Source of the DNA: Strigamia acuminata
Lineage: Eukaryota; Arthropoda; Chilopoda; Geophilomorpha; Linotaeniidae
DNA length: 64,000 nt
Direction: 5' to 3'
NCBI GenBank assembly: GCA_949358305.1
Contig: OX442314.1
Coordinates: 14,501,060-14,565,059 of the forward strand
In this document: piece after piece, positions 22,823 to 35,195 of the stretch
Layout: every line of letters begins with the position of its first letter
Position numbering within the stretch: the stretch's first letter is position 1
Position numbers and translations under genes: made by a program
Notes under the pieces: generated by a model
What the model was told of the DNA's origin: nothing
The model's database searches: none
The model's input: only the letters and a program-made list of their open reading frames with translations

Positions 22823-24327
22823 TTGGTGGGGAAGCCCAGATGGTTGCTATACACCCAGGTGTCTTAGGTTCTTTCCTCTGATATCTCTTATTTTTATTCC
22901 GAGTCTTGTTTACAAGAAAACTCGAGATAAAGGGTCGATTTGAAGATTAGAAAAAGAGGTTAAAATTGAAATGTATAAATAAGAATTGATATAGAGAGGT
23001 ATAAAGCAGAATTATGGCTTTGTTTTCTATGCGTAACATAACTAACTCGTCGTTGAGCATTGCGTGTTGTTGTTAAAAGTTTTTTATATTTTCTTTTTTA
23101 CAATTTTGTTTAGCGGTTCGTGTTAATATCTATTGATTGTCGCCAAAACAAATATACAGTAACTCGTGCTTTTCTTGCCGTGGTCAATTATTGACGTCCT
23201 TGCATGGAAATTGTTTTAAATTGGTGAGGAAGTCTTATTTTGGAAAATTTCCTGAAACGTTTAGTTGTGGGAGTAAAGTCTCTACTTGGGCATATAATTT
23301 CCCCATATACAGTCATTTAAAAACTGTTTGTTATGACATTGTCAGGTATAACCTCAAATATTTATTATTTACATCCATTTAAGTTATTAAAAATGTGTCT
23401 CAATATCATTTTTTCTGTTATTTCCTTATATTGTACAAATCCAACTTAATCTGTTTTCACCTTCACCCAATTTCCATAATGTGAATACATTTGCTATATT
23501 GTTTCCAACCTGTTCCTCATTCATTCGAGGCATTTCAAGTTAAACGTCACGTAGCAATTTTTTTTTTTTGAAAATAATGTGATACAATATGAATACAATA
23601 CAATAGAATACAATATGCACATGTGTGTTTAGTTTTGTTATTTAGCGGAGATATTAAAGAAAATTAAAGGGGAAGATGTGGTTAAAATATATCATTGTAT
23701 ATTTTTATTTAATTTTTTAATTTTAATTTTTAATTTTTATTTTTAATTTTTTGATTTTCCCGCCTTACGTTGCATTTGGCAATATAGGTCGATGAAGAAG
23801 AAAAGAGGAAGGTGTGCTACTAGGTATACGAGATGAATTCAGCCATCTGCTGCACACCGAAATGCATGGTTCTTTCTTATACCACGTGGACAAAACGCTC
23901 GGTAGGTGTGTTGGCCGGCTGTTCGTGCACGAGTTGCAGAGCAGATGGCCGAGTCACTGCGGCAGCTGCCCGAGAAAACCGAGCAGAGGGACCGAGCGAA
24001 GCCCTCACCTGTGATTGCTCCTTCTCCTTCTCTCTCTATACGTGTATTAGGAAGTATGTCACAATGAAGTTTCTTAGCAACCCAAAATGCACCAGATGGT
24101 GATTGCTGTCATGGAGATGGGACCAAGGAGCAAAAAATGAGCATCTGCATCACTTATTGAACACTTGGGTTCGATAAAGGAATTTGAAAGAGATGATTTC
24201 CTTAAATGATGATTTATTTAGTTTAAACAGATGTTGCTTTGAATACGAAATCAAGTCAAATTGATCGAGGAAAAAGTGGTTGGAAGTGAAAATGGGATAA
24301 GAAAATAAATAATTGATTGTAAAAACG

Positions 24328-24675
24328 CTGAAATTTAAATGAAAACCACCGAGATTAAAAATGGAAATTGTTTTGAAAAATTAAAACTACTGAAAAAAAA
24401 TGGAAATTGGCTTGAGAAATTAAAATCACTTAAATGAAAAATGGAAATTGTTTTGAAACTACTGAAAAAAATGGAAATTGGATTGAGAAATTAAAATTAC
24501 TTAAATGAAAAATGGAAATTGTTTTGAAACCACTGAAATTAAAATCGGAAATTGCAATCAAACCCAATGAAATTAAAAAAAGGAACTTGGTTTTAAACTA
24601 ACTGGAATAAAACGTGGAAATTGGTTTGAAAACCATTTAACCCAAGATGGAAATTAGTTAGAAAACCACTAAATT
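24328..24675. repeat. degenerate tandem repeat, unit about 36-40 bp
   Basis: About nine copies of a unit built on ATGGAAATTG, TTTGAAAACC and ACTGAAATTAAA. In the middle, two alternating variants form a dimer of about 70-80 bp. One variant has GGAAATTGTTTTGAAAC; the other has GGAAATTGG followed by TTGAGAAATTAAAAT. Copies diverge toward the right end. Confidence 0.8.
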
Positions 24676-25090
24676 TAACAACAACAAAAAAAGAACTTGT
24701 TGATTCTTACACACTCATTAGCCCAGTTGTTTTTCCGAGAAAATCCCATTTTAAACCTCACAAATTAGTGACCAATATTAGTCACAGGACTATTGATGAG
24801 GTCAAAAGATAATGGACACGTTGACAATTAAGACACAAGTGTAAGGTCACAGGGGTTTTTGTCCTTGGACAAAGCAGCAGCTCCATATTGGCAGCCGTAT
24901 GTGAAATTCACACCGTAGTGGTTAGTGAAGGGCTGAAGGGGTTCAAAACACAATGAATCCGTTTTTTTCCATAAACTCACACGACAATTTCCAATTTTAA
25001 ATCATTTTTATGCTTTGTATAATTTGATAGTCGGCTCAAAGGACCATTTTCGACCTAATTTTGTGTAAAAACTGTTTTCTTCTTCTTCAT

Positions 25091-25109
25091 CCCCCCCCCC
25101 CATCCCCCC
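25091..25109 (-). other. C-rich run, G-quadruplex motif on the minus strand
   Basis: Eleven C, AT, then six C. On the minus strand it can supply four G-runs. Confidence 0.7.
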
Positions 25110-27214
25110 TCTCGCTCTTCCCTTTTCCTCATCCGAGCAGATGGCGTGGGTGAACGCGCGGTTAGTGAAGCGTTGCTGGCTTCTTTTTCAACTTTTTTCT
25201 GCCCATCGATTGAGGGTATATTTGGAGTGAGGGTATTTCTTTCACTCTCTTGACATTGGAGGTGTTAAAAGAGGGTAATAAATGGCAGAGAGAGAAAAAA
25301 AAGAAAAAAAATTATTTCCCTTTTCCTCATATCGTCCTTTGCTTGTCGTCTGAATTGGGTCATAGTGAAATACACCTTTCGTCCTTGTCACTTTTGACTC
25401 AATAATTTTGTTTGGCACCTGTCCTGTACTGACCTCAAATTGATAAAACATAATGATTGCACCTGATACCTCTTTCCTCACAAATTTATTAGCAAAAAAC
25501 GTGATTTCTACATATTGTCCAACCAGATGCGTTATTGCAGATGCTCCAAACGTGGACTGATGGCATCTTTTCAGTTGTCAATTACACAGATCTTTTGTGG
25601 GGGAGTTTACAAAGATGCTTACGTTCGGTTTCAAATTGCTCTTTTCTCTTTTTGCCCTATTTATCTGTTTATGAGAGACCTCCTGTTCTTTTTCTCTTCG
25701 CATTGGACACAGGAAACGACAGTTAGGCCTAAAAAAGAGTGACCATTAGGAGGAAAACAGCTGGATCTCATTGTTATGCCCATACTCTCTCTTTTTGATC
25801 ACTCCAACATACGATAGTCCCAATACAGGAAACACGATCGGTTTTAGCATTTACATGACATGTATTGTAAAACGAGGCGTAATATAGGTTGAAAAGAGAC
25901 TGATAACCGACAAAAATCCATTGAGTGGTCTATTTATTTAGTTGTACGTCAATAAATAGGCAACTAGACCCTTGCTGGGCTGATACAAACAATATTCTGT
26001 ATCGTCATGATGCCACACCTGCTTTCGAATTCATGCACTGGAACGAATGAATGCCAAAACATGACGCATGCAAATTCCACTTTTTGTTTTTTGTTATTTT
26101 TTTTGTGTTGCTAGTTTCTTATTTAATATGTGGTGTGTAGTTGTTTATTACGTAATATTTAACATTTAAAAAAATTATGATGTTTTGCTTGCGAATATGT
26201 AATAAAAACTAAAAAGGTCAGTAATTTTTTGATGAAGCATTTTGTGCTGATGGTTCGTTCAGCGACTGTCAATTTAAGAGTAATTTAGATTGATGGTATT
26301 GATAAATGCACAGTTATTGGTTAAATGATTAATTGCTGCGAAGGATTATTATGGTGGCGAATTAAATAATATTCGGGCTTGTGCGGTGAATTCTATTTCG
26401 AATTTATACAGCGGAAAATGTATTAAAACATTTTGATGACGGAAAACGTTTTAAACGTGTGTTATTACGATACGGGGATAAATTTCCCAATGCGTTCCAC
26501 TCGAAAACACTTCTCGCACCTGGAACTCATCACCCCTTTTATGCTGCTTCAATGTTCTCTCCTCCTTTTATTTGTAGTTGATAGGTGGGGCAGTGAATTT
26601 AGATGAATAATGTTTGCAACGTGAAGAAAATGAAGAATAAATTGATGATATCCAAAACACAACTCTATACTTGCACTTTTGTCGGTTGAGACTCGATGGG
26701 GGAAGGAAAAATAAGTGTTTTGTGTCATCTGATGGTTTAGTGGTTGATTTTTTTGCTGATAATTCGTGGCGCGTGCCACCTGGGCTGGTCAAAATACGTT
26801 TAAATCGGTCAAGTGTGAAGCGGGTGGAGAAGGAAGCTGGTAATTACCTTTGCAGTCACTATACTTTTATATCGAAGCTAAAATTGGTGAACAATTGGCA
26901 ATAAAAATACTTCAACACAATATTTATTATTGAAAATTAAAAAGAAAATCGCAAAAAAAAATTCCACTAAACATTTTTCTGATAAAAAAAATAGTAAATA
27001 AAGTAAATAATAAATAGTAAACAGCAAATAAACAAATTTAAACTTTAATTTTAATCAAACTCACATTTTCAAGGTGAGCCTCTCCGAAAATCACAACTTA
27101 TAATTAAATCACTTAATGACTGCAAAATTTATGCAGGAAAGCAAACGCGTCTTCCGGATTAAATACTGACACCATCTGCCCTTGCCCTTCCTTTTAACCT
27201 ATACGCAACAATAT

Positions 27215-27228
27215 GTTGTCATGACAAC
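27215..27228. promoter_or_regulatory. RFX X-box-like perfect palindrome
   Basis: GTTGTCATGACAAC is a 14 bp perfect palindrome that fits the RFX consensus RYYNYY-N2-RRNRAC on both strands. Confidence 0.5.
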
Positions 27229-28438
27229 TAGCAAGCACAAAGGTCCTTCACCTCATGTCTCCCTTACACCTAATTCGATAACTCAAAAACACTCATCTAG
27301 AGCAGCGACGTCTATTTTCCCCACTTTTTTTCATACATCTATTTCCCGTTGATTCAGCGCACGTGGCAAGTGACATACTAAAATAACAATGCACTAATTT
27401 GGGCAGCATTGCGTCGTTCCGCGTTTAGACGTGGGCGGGTGGCAGCCACGCGACTGACACGCGTCAGCTTGAGGTGTTATTAATCCATTCGGATCCTTGC
27501 TCGCAATCTGGTTGCTGTTTATTAATTTTGTTTTGTTAATTAGTTGAATTAAGAGTGATAGGCGCCATGTGGCTTCCTAGTGGTTGCCACGTGCGATTTT
27601 CTAAGGCCCTTTGCCGTCGCCGGGAGCTGTGTTTTAGTTGGGAGGTTGAAATAGAGGGTCAAGATGGTGAACGACACTCATCTTCCCCTTTTCCGGTGCT
27701 CGATACGATGTTGGAGTGCCCCACATCTGTCGTAGTGATGTCCACCCTCGTGTATACACGCGGCCTGCGTTTAGTCAGACTTAATTAGAAAATTGGCAAG
27801 ATAACTTTATTTGCTGTTGATGTTGGGAAGCTGTGTTGTATTTAGTTATCATGTAATGGTGATGTAAAAATTGTACTATTGTGTTTTTCAAGTAGGGGTG
27901 ATTGAGGTAATATTGAATTAATTATTTACAAGGGTGTTCTTATCTAACTTCCCTTTTCATAAGAATTATCATTAATGTCACCTGCTTGTGAAAGCTGGAT
28001 TCACCTGTTGAACAGATGTTATGTAAGGATGAGAGATAAAGAAGAAAAAAAATTAAAATTAAAAATTTATAGGTTTTTATAACTGAAATGCTTGGAAAAA
28101 GTCTTTCTTCAGTCCTTTGGTTAGGGCTTGTACAAATAGTTGAGCTACTGATGGTGAAATTTATACCACATTTATATATATCTTTTATGAGGAGTGAATG
28201 GAATGGGAAAAATTAGGCCAAGTTTGTATTTCTTTCTCATTTTCATTCTTAGGATGCTGTCAATAAGTTGTAAGTATGTAATGTAAATTAACGTGATGAC
28301 TTAAGGTTTAAGTCCTTCTCTTGTAAAGATGCGATTGCCAGCTGTTAATCCAATGGCCACTGACTATTTTAAGTTTCATGACCTTAAAATAGATTTAGAG
28401 AGTAATAACTTGTTTTTTTTCTTTTTTTTTTCTGCTTC

Positions 28439-28460
28439 TTTTTTTTTTTTTTTTTTTTTT
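28439..28460. repeat. poly(T) homopolymer
   Basis: Twenty-two T residues, preceded by further T-rich tracts. Confidence 0.9.
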
Positions 28461-28800
28461 AAATTTAATTTTTTTAAATTTATTTTTTTGCACACCCAAA
28501 TTCCTTCTAGCCGGATATTATTTTACCCATCCCCAATTTTGTATCATCTCTAAGATGGAGAAAGGAATCTCTTGGCATCCCTTCTGGAAGCCACTTGGAA
28601 CCGCATGCGCACTTGGAGCCAGTGGTGCAAGGTCGCCCATTTTGTGACTTCATTTCCGCTGTCCAAATAAAAAAGTATTTTTACTTCGGAATTTTATGAT
28701 TTAAAGTGTTAATAACCGAATTCCCTATTTATAATCTTCTCGAAAAGACAAAAATAAATAAATCAGGTTTTAGACTCTTCGCGTAAAGGGCGTCACCCGA

Positions 28801-28816
28801 GGTAACCATGGCAATG
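28801..28816. promoter_or_regulatory. RFX X-box-like site
   Basis: GGTAACCATGGCAATG reads CATTGCCATGGTTACC on the minus strand, close to the palindromic RFX site. A GCATGCGCA word (NRF1-like) lies near 28602. Confidence 0.5.
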
Positions 28817-31800
28817 AGAATCTTCTCCGGAGAGATTTGATTCTTACTCCGTGTCCGCCTCGTTCCGTTCCGCGAAGTCGCGCACTCATAAGGCTGCCAC
28901 GAGCTGTCGAGCATGCCAGCCTTCAAGACCTCGCCACCCGCAACGTGCAGCCAGGCGCGCGCACTTCCCATCAACACCATCCCTCTCCTTTTTGCAACAT
29001 TTTTTATCTTCCAAGAACATCATTACTATTAATGGGGCAGGTGCTGTTACATCACCAGGTGATCCTCCCCTAAATTAACTGCCTTTTGCACATAGGGTAT
29101 ACAATTTTACAAATTCAAATTTCAAACTGTTTTTTTTTTTTTAAAAATGGTTTTACGGTTTTACAGTTTTTGTTTTATAGTTTTACGGGTTAAATATCGT
29201 TTTTTCACTCCTATTTTTTCGCAGATTTAATGTGGTACTAAGTAGAGTTGTTTTGGTGGATGAAGAGGATTCAAAGTGTATATGTACACCTGTCATTTTC
29301 CGCGTATGCGCCCCTCCTAATGATGGGTAATTGGGTGTGGGCGGTGAAGGGACAACGCGCGCACGATGGTGATGCGTTTTGCTCGCTTCACGCACGCGAG
29401 TCATTCACCTTTTAGAATGTGAAGATATGTTGACAAGGCTGGGTGTGGACGAGGAAAGAGGATTAGGACTAAGAGTATATAAATTTTCACTCGTTCTTGT
29501 TTTTTTTATTCTTTTTCAAATTGTTATCGTTTTCGCTTTTTTTTTTCTTTTCTTTATTTGTTTGCAAATTGAATATGAAGTAAACACCATCTGTTGATAA
29601 AGCGGCGAAGAGATCTGAGCACAGTAACCGGAAAAGACAGTTGTGTAGCACGAGGTTAATGAATGAGAAAGAGAAGTGTTTTTTTCTTGCTTTTTTTTAA
29701 GAAATTGGGGGTGGGGCAATGAGGGGAGAGATTTTAAGTTACACAAAGCGTCTGATGGATATGAATATGAACGATGTTTACATCATCAATGTGATATTAG
29801 GTTTGGCTTTGTTGATAAAAAAAATTGTCGCCATGTGGCCCCCACGCGACTAACCTAATGCCATATGGCGGTATAATATCAAAGAAAAAAAATTTAAAGG
29901 GGCTTGAATTTTAAATGGATTGTTGAATTTGAATAAAAAAAACGGCAAATAATTATTTTTAAATTTTTTTAAATTTTTTTTTAAAAATTTTTGTTTATTT
30001 TTCGTGATTTTTTTAATTTTGTTTTGGAGTTAACACTTTACTCCTTCGTAATTTGGAAGCGAGAGAAAAAAGGGACGCTGATATACGGTGGAGGTTCAAC
30101 GCAGGGGAGGACGCGGACCCCACCTACACTTCCTCTTCACTTATAAAAAAAAATGTTTACAATTTGTTAAACAACGTTTTTAAAATGTGTAAATTGGTTT
30201 ATGTATACGGACTATTTAAAGGAACCGAGAATGTTTGCTGATGATCTGATTACAAGCGAACGTTGTCAAAATGCTCAAAATGGCAAGTCATTCACCTGTT
30301 GGTGTTTTTTTTTTTTTTGGTTGATGGTCACTTGAGAATATTATAATTCCCACTTAACGTGTGGTTAAGAATACGAAGACGGAAAAAAATAATTACTATT
30401 TTTCTTTGTAATTAGTTGTTAGTATAATCAGTTTAAAACCAGAACTTGGTACATTAAGAATTACTTAAAATTCCAATTTTTTTTCTACACTGGTAATTAA
30501 TTTAGTTTTAAAAAAAAAATTTTTTTTTGTAAGAAAAAATATATATATCAACGAACAATGTCAGTAGTTGCAAGTTGTTTTCGTTTGCGTTATTCAGAGT
30601 TAATGGAAAATCTCCAGGGAAAAGTAAAGTTCGCTGGAGCGTAGCCGTTGATTAACAAAAACAGTTAAAATATAATGACAAGAATGTAATAGCGAGCGAA
30701 ATTAAAGAGGAAATTGATCAAAATGTAAATTTGATGCGAGTTTACACACGGCCACTTATAAGATCACTCATAAAATGCCCAATTAAAAGCTTTAAAGCGC
30801 ACGCGTGTATCCTCAAGAAAAACGTGAGGTTTTGGTCGCACGGGAACATATAAGGAACGCCATGGGCTCAAATCGTGCGCTTCCACAGGTGCGAAAACGC
30901 CCATTTCAACCAGCGCCAAAAATCCACCTCTCAACATACCAAAAATAAATTTATAACGTGATATTTGATATTTCTCTTCTTATTGAATTCGATGTCAACA
31001 CAACAAACGCGTGGGAGTTTCATGTAACACGAAGAATCCGCAGACCTCACTACGAGTCTGTCACACTAAGCGTGAAGGTCAACAAGGCATTGGAGTATAC
31101 ACGCACAAAAAATCTTTAAACTTGGTGCAATGTCTCGTTTTTGCCCTTTCCACGCTTGAGCAGATGCACACCTTGTTATCGATCAAGTTTATTATGTCCG
31201 CAGCATAATTTTCTCGTGTTAAATCACTAAATCAGTCTTTAAAGTCGTGCTTGAGCCACTGTGCATGAACGAGGACTCCAGAATCTTCGATTGAGATTAC
31301 TTTTGTGTAGTTTTTCTACACTTTTGTGCAGCATATGGCCTCGATAACTGCTGGCGACCCTGTCAAAGTGATGCGACAGCAGGAGGATGGCAGAATTGTT
31401 CTCTTTTGACATGAGCAAAAATAAAATAAAAAGGATTATCAGAGTTTATATTGTACTAAAATATTTTTTTTATTTTATTATTATTTTTTTTTTATCCTTG
31501 TTGTTCCGGTCTCAAGTGCATTGCGCTGCGCATATGGTGGCTCCGGGCACTACCAGGCGTGTTAACGAGACAGCAAACAGCAGAGGCTTTACTGTGATAG
31601 GGCTAAAGAATTGATCGATATTGCTTTCCTCTTGCGACGCGACGGCGTCTTACTTTATCGGTACAAGACTCCTTTACCCTCTTATATCAGTTCAGCAATA
31701 ACATTAGGTGACACAACATGGCCGTTAATGCATAATGAGGGCCATGTGCCTGTTTTGGTTGTTCAGTGTTTGCAAATTTTAATTTTTTTAAATTTTTTTT

Positions 31801-34800
31801 TTTGTTTTTAAGTTTATAAATTGTTGTTATCTTTGATTAGAACTAAGTTTATATAGTTTGTTTAGGGATACGCCCAATTTGTTTAATCAAAGTTATGGTG
31901 TGCAGAAATGTTCATTTGAGAAGATTAAAGGGGTGAGGTTCTTGCAATGATGATTTTTTTCTTTTTTTTCGTGGAATTAGCAGAGGAGTTTTTGGACTTT
32001 ATCCAAGAGATTCTTCTTTACTGGTTTGTAAACTGTATTAAAGAAATGGGAATGAAACTTCCTCGTTTAAATGGAAGATTTATTCTTCTTTTTTTTTGTG
32101 TGCATCAACTGACATGGGAATTGGGCCGGAATAAAGTTTAAGTCTTTAAATACAGTCCAACTTGAATTTAATGCAAATATAAAAAGAAGGAAAAACTCAA
32201 CTCAATATACATTTCGTGGATGAATTAATATTTGTTCAAACGTACCGGTAACTAGTAATTTTCATTTTAAAACATCGCAAACTTGGATGAAAATCTCTTC
32301 CTGGTTCTTGAAATAGATTGAGAAAGGAGACTCAAAAGAATCAACAAAAGCTAAAAAAAAATATCCACGAGCAGAAAACACGCTGCAAACGCAACTATTA
32401 TCTAATTTAAATGTTTACAAATAGTTGATAAATAACAGAGCTTTCTGTTTCCATTTGGACAGGAAGTAATGTGTGAAAATGTCAAAAATGATGCAAGAGC
32501 AAAGTGCAAAAGAGATCATGTGAATGCGGATGGTGCGAGTGATATTTGATCGCGTGTATTTAGGTGACCAAAAAATAAATGAATCCTATCGCATTCGGTT
32601 ATCGGGTTACATGGGACCTTCCCTTCCTACCCCTCACTTTTCTCCTATGGCCAATGGTGCGATTGGCCCGGTGTGTCTCATTCTCCTTCCCGCCCAGGGA
32701 TTTTTGGTCTCGCCGCTTCGATCGGTTGGATTTGAGGAGGGGGCAATGAGAAGGGACTTGGCAAAATGGTTTTCCATCCATCTTGAAGAGGAAAAGACAA
32801 GTGCAGCCATTCGACATTCGTCACCCGGTCGTTTGTCAACTCTCTTTTTGCAAATATTTTTCATCTTGTTTTTTTGTTTTCTCTTTTTTATTGCATTTTT
32901 TTCATTGCTTTTGTTTTTTTAATTTATTTTCAATTTGCCATTGAACTTGCACTGTAACATCCTGACCTTGATCAGATTATGCTTATATTAATAAAAAGCG
33001 AACAGCAACAGATGTTGATAGAGTTACCGAGATAAATGTGCACAAAAAGAGAAATAATATAATTAATTTGGCACGTGGCTTCGTTTGTACTACTCTCGAT
33101 TTTTAGCACCTTTTATCGATTGCAATCGAACGAAATGCACAAAAGAGATGATATGCAATTGACTAAAGAAATGTGCATCATTTTATTAATATTTTGTTGT
33201 TGCAAAATTATCCAAATGTTGCAAAAAAACCCAAAAAATGCAATTTTTACATCGAAAGCGCGAAAATATTAATATCCGAAACGATTTAAAAGTAAAACCA
33301 TGTATGTAATTGCCACATCATTAAAGATGCAAAGCGAGAAGAATGAGCTAAAGGAATGAAGACTGGACTATTTTGGGGCTAAAAGAACGCCAGCTGATGC
33401 TCTCTTATAGTCATCCTTGCTTTTTATTTTTTAAAAAAAAATTACCCCGAGTGAAATAATCTTACCTTTTCACGGGAACGAGATGTGCGATAAAATGTAA
33501 CGTGATTCTTATCCGAACGGGAATTGAGTTGTTGACTCTCATCGTAATAATCACGCGAGTGAGGAGTGCATGTGGAGAGCAACAGGCTCGGCTGCTGCGC
33601 AGACTCCAATCGAAGACAAGAGTGAGGACGAGGCGACGATGCTCCAGGTAATGAACGAGGGGAACGCGTGTAGAACGTGTGATGAGGTGTAATGAGTGCG
33701 AGTAGCACCTGGTCGAATTTTGCTCGTGATTAATGGTTGTTAAGGCAATTTAAGTAGTCCATTCGTGTCCGTACGATTTGTTTGAATTCGAATCGGACTC
33801 GATGTTGCACTTCTTCCTCCCTCCCGGAGAACAGTCAGAGCGAACCGTGAGTCAGGTGCATTCCTTAGGCCGGTGGTGGATGTGCTTCGCGCAGGAGAGC
33901 ATATGATCTGGGTATGTTGTTTCTTAGCCAAGCATGTGATCTGCTTCACTTACCCTTGCAATGCGAATTGAATCTTCCCTTTGATTTTTCCAAACGAGAA
34001 GGGGACAAAGTGATTAAAGGGCTTTTTATTGAGAGACAGTAATTGATTAAATTAAACCAGTTGGATAAAATTATGGGGAGGTCATAAATCGATGCGGAAA
34101 TGAGAAAATCGACCATTAATTTAATTTTTTTTTTTAAATTTGAAAAATAGTGGAAAAAAAATTTTTTTTTTTGTGTCAACCGTTGTCAATTAATTCTCTT
34201 CTTTTGCACATTTTCGCCCCATAATTCATATTTTTTTTAATGTGGTGTTAAATTGATTGATTTGCTTCAGACATGCCAGTCATTTTTCAACGTGTTATTC
34301 GCCCCACTGTCTTACTTGGAGAGGTTGCTCACATTATGGCGCGGCAAATCTCCAAGGAAGACTATTCTGGTAGCTTATTGCGGCTAAAGGGTGTGACCTT
34401 CCCTCTTTTCCTCAGCTTCTTCCAGACATTTCTGAAAATAGCAACGAGCACTCCGCCCACTACACACACTTTAGCATGTGTGTCTGTGTTTTCGCTGTCA
34501 TTAGTTTTCAATTATATTTATTAAAATTGATGTTTACGGATTTTTGTTTCCGAAAATGTTGTGCACCTTTTCTGTTGGGGAAGGGAAGGGAGGGAAGATT
34601 AATTAATTTTTCTGTCGGGGAAGGGATGGAATAAATTTTTTAAGAAAAAATAAGTGAGGATTTTCGTGCAGGAGAAGTTGATTTATTTTTTTCGTTTGTT
34701 AAAAGTCAGTGCCCTTCATTCATAATATGTTGCAGATATGTACTGACACTGATTTATAAATAAAAGCCCCACCATTCACTTTGTTGTGTGTGAATTTTCC

Positions 34801-35130
34801 CACAGCACTTCTCTTGTGCCTGCGGTCACTCACTCGACCTCCCTTTTCGAGTGACCGACTGCCCGTACCTGCTGACTAACCCTTTACGTGATGCAACTAT
34901 TTCTGGTTAAACGAAACGAACGAACAACGCATAATTTATCAATAAATGTGTCATTTGAATAAAATAAAATGTACAGAAAGAAAATAAAAAGAAAAAAAAA
35001 TTAAAAAGAAAAAAAAAAGCTGCAATTAATTTTTTCGAATTTTTTCTAACCATTTGATTACATTTATTTAATTCAATAAATAAAAATTGATCGCGAACTT
35101 AAAAACCCCGCGCCATTACAAAGCATCGCG

Positions 35131-35173
35131 GTCGTCATAGCAACAATGACGTCACCGGAAAACAATGGCTGCC
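35131..35173 (+). promoter_or_regulatory. FAM120B promoter: X-box, full CRE, ETS and YY1-like sites
   Basis: An RFX X-box GTCGTCATAGCAAC (35131-35144), a perfect CRE TGACGTCA (35147-35154), CCGGAA (35155-35160, ETS) and AACAATGGCTGCC (35161-35173, YY1-like) abut within 43 bp. A splice donor follows 22 bp later. This arrangement is typical of TATA-less housekeeping promoters. Confidence 0.65.
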
Positions 35174-35195
35174 ATTTCATAACGAAGTGTGCGAC
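35161..35195 (+). other. FAM120B 5' UTR exon (inferred)
   Basis: The stretch from the YY1-like box to GCGAC|GTAAGG (GT at 35196) looks like a short non-coding first exon with a five-codon uORF (ATGGCTGCCATTTCATAA). It would splice to the acceptor at 38827, 14 bp before the FAM120B start codon. Its 5' end is not known. Confidence 0.5.

Larger units (their letters stand above)
17629..35130. other. 17.5 kb intergenic region between divergent Delta and FAM120B promoters
   Basis: No coding exon could be supported; open frames here lack recognisable domains. The region alternates AT-rich low complexity with GC-richer islands holding E-boxes (about 18.0-18.7, 19.25-19.45, 22.4-22.9, 23.8-24.1 and 27.4-27.8 kb). 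It also has a G-quadruplex motif, a tandem repeat and two RFX X-box-like palindromes. It lies upstream of both Delta and FAM120B and is the natural place for their enhancers. Confidence 0.5.

Noticed and set aside
32524-32922. 132-codon plus-strand frame
   Set aside because: No domain is recognisable and the end is encoded by a T-rich tract giving Phe/Leu only.
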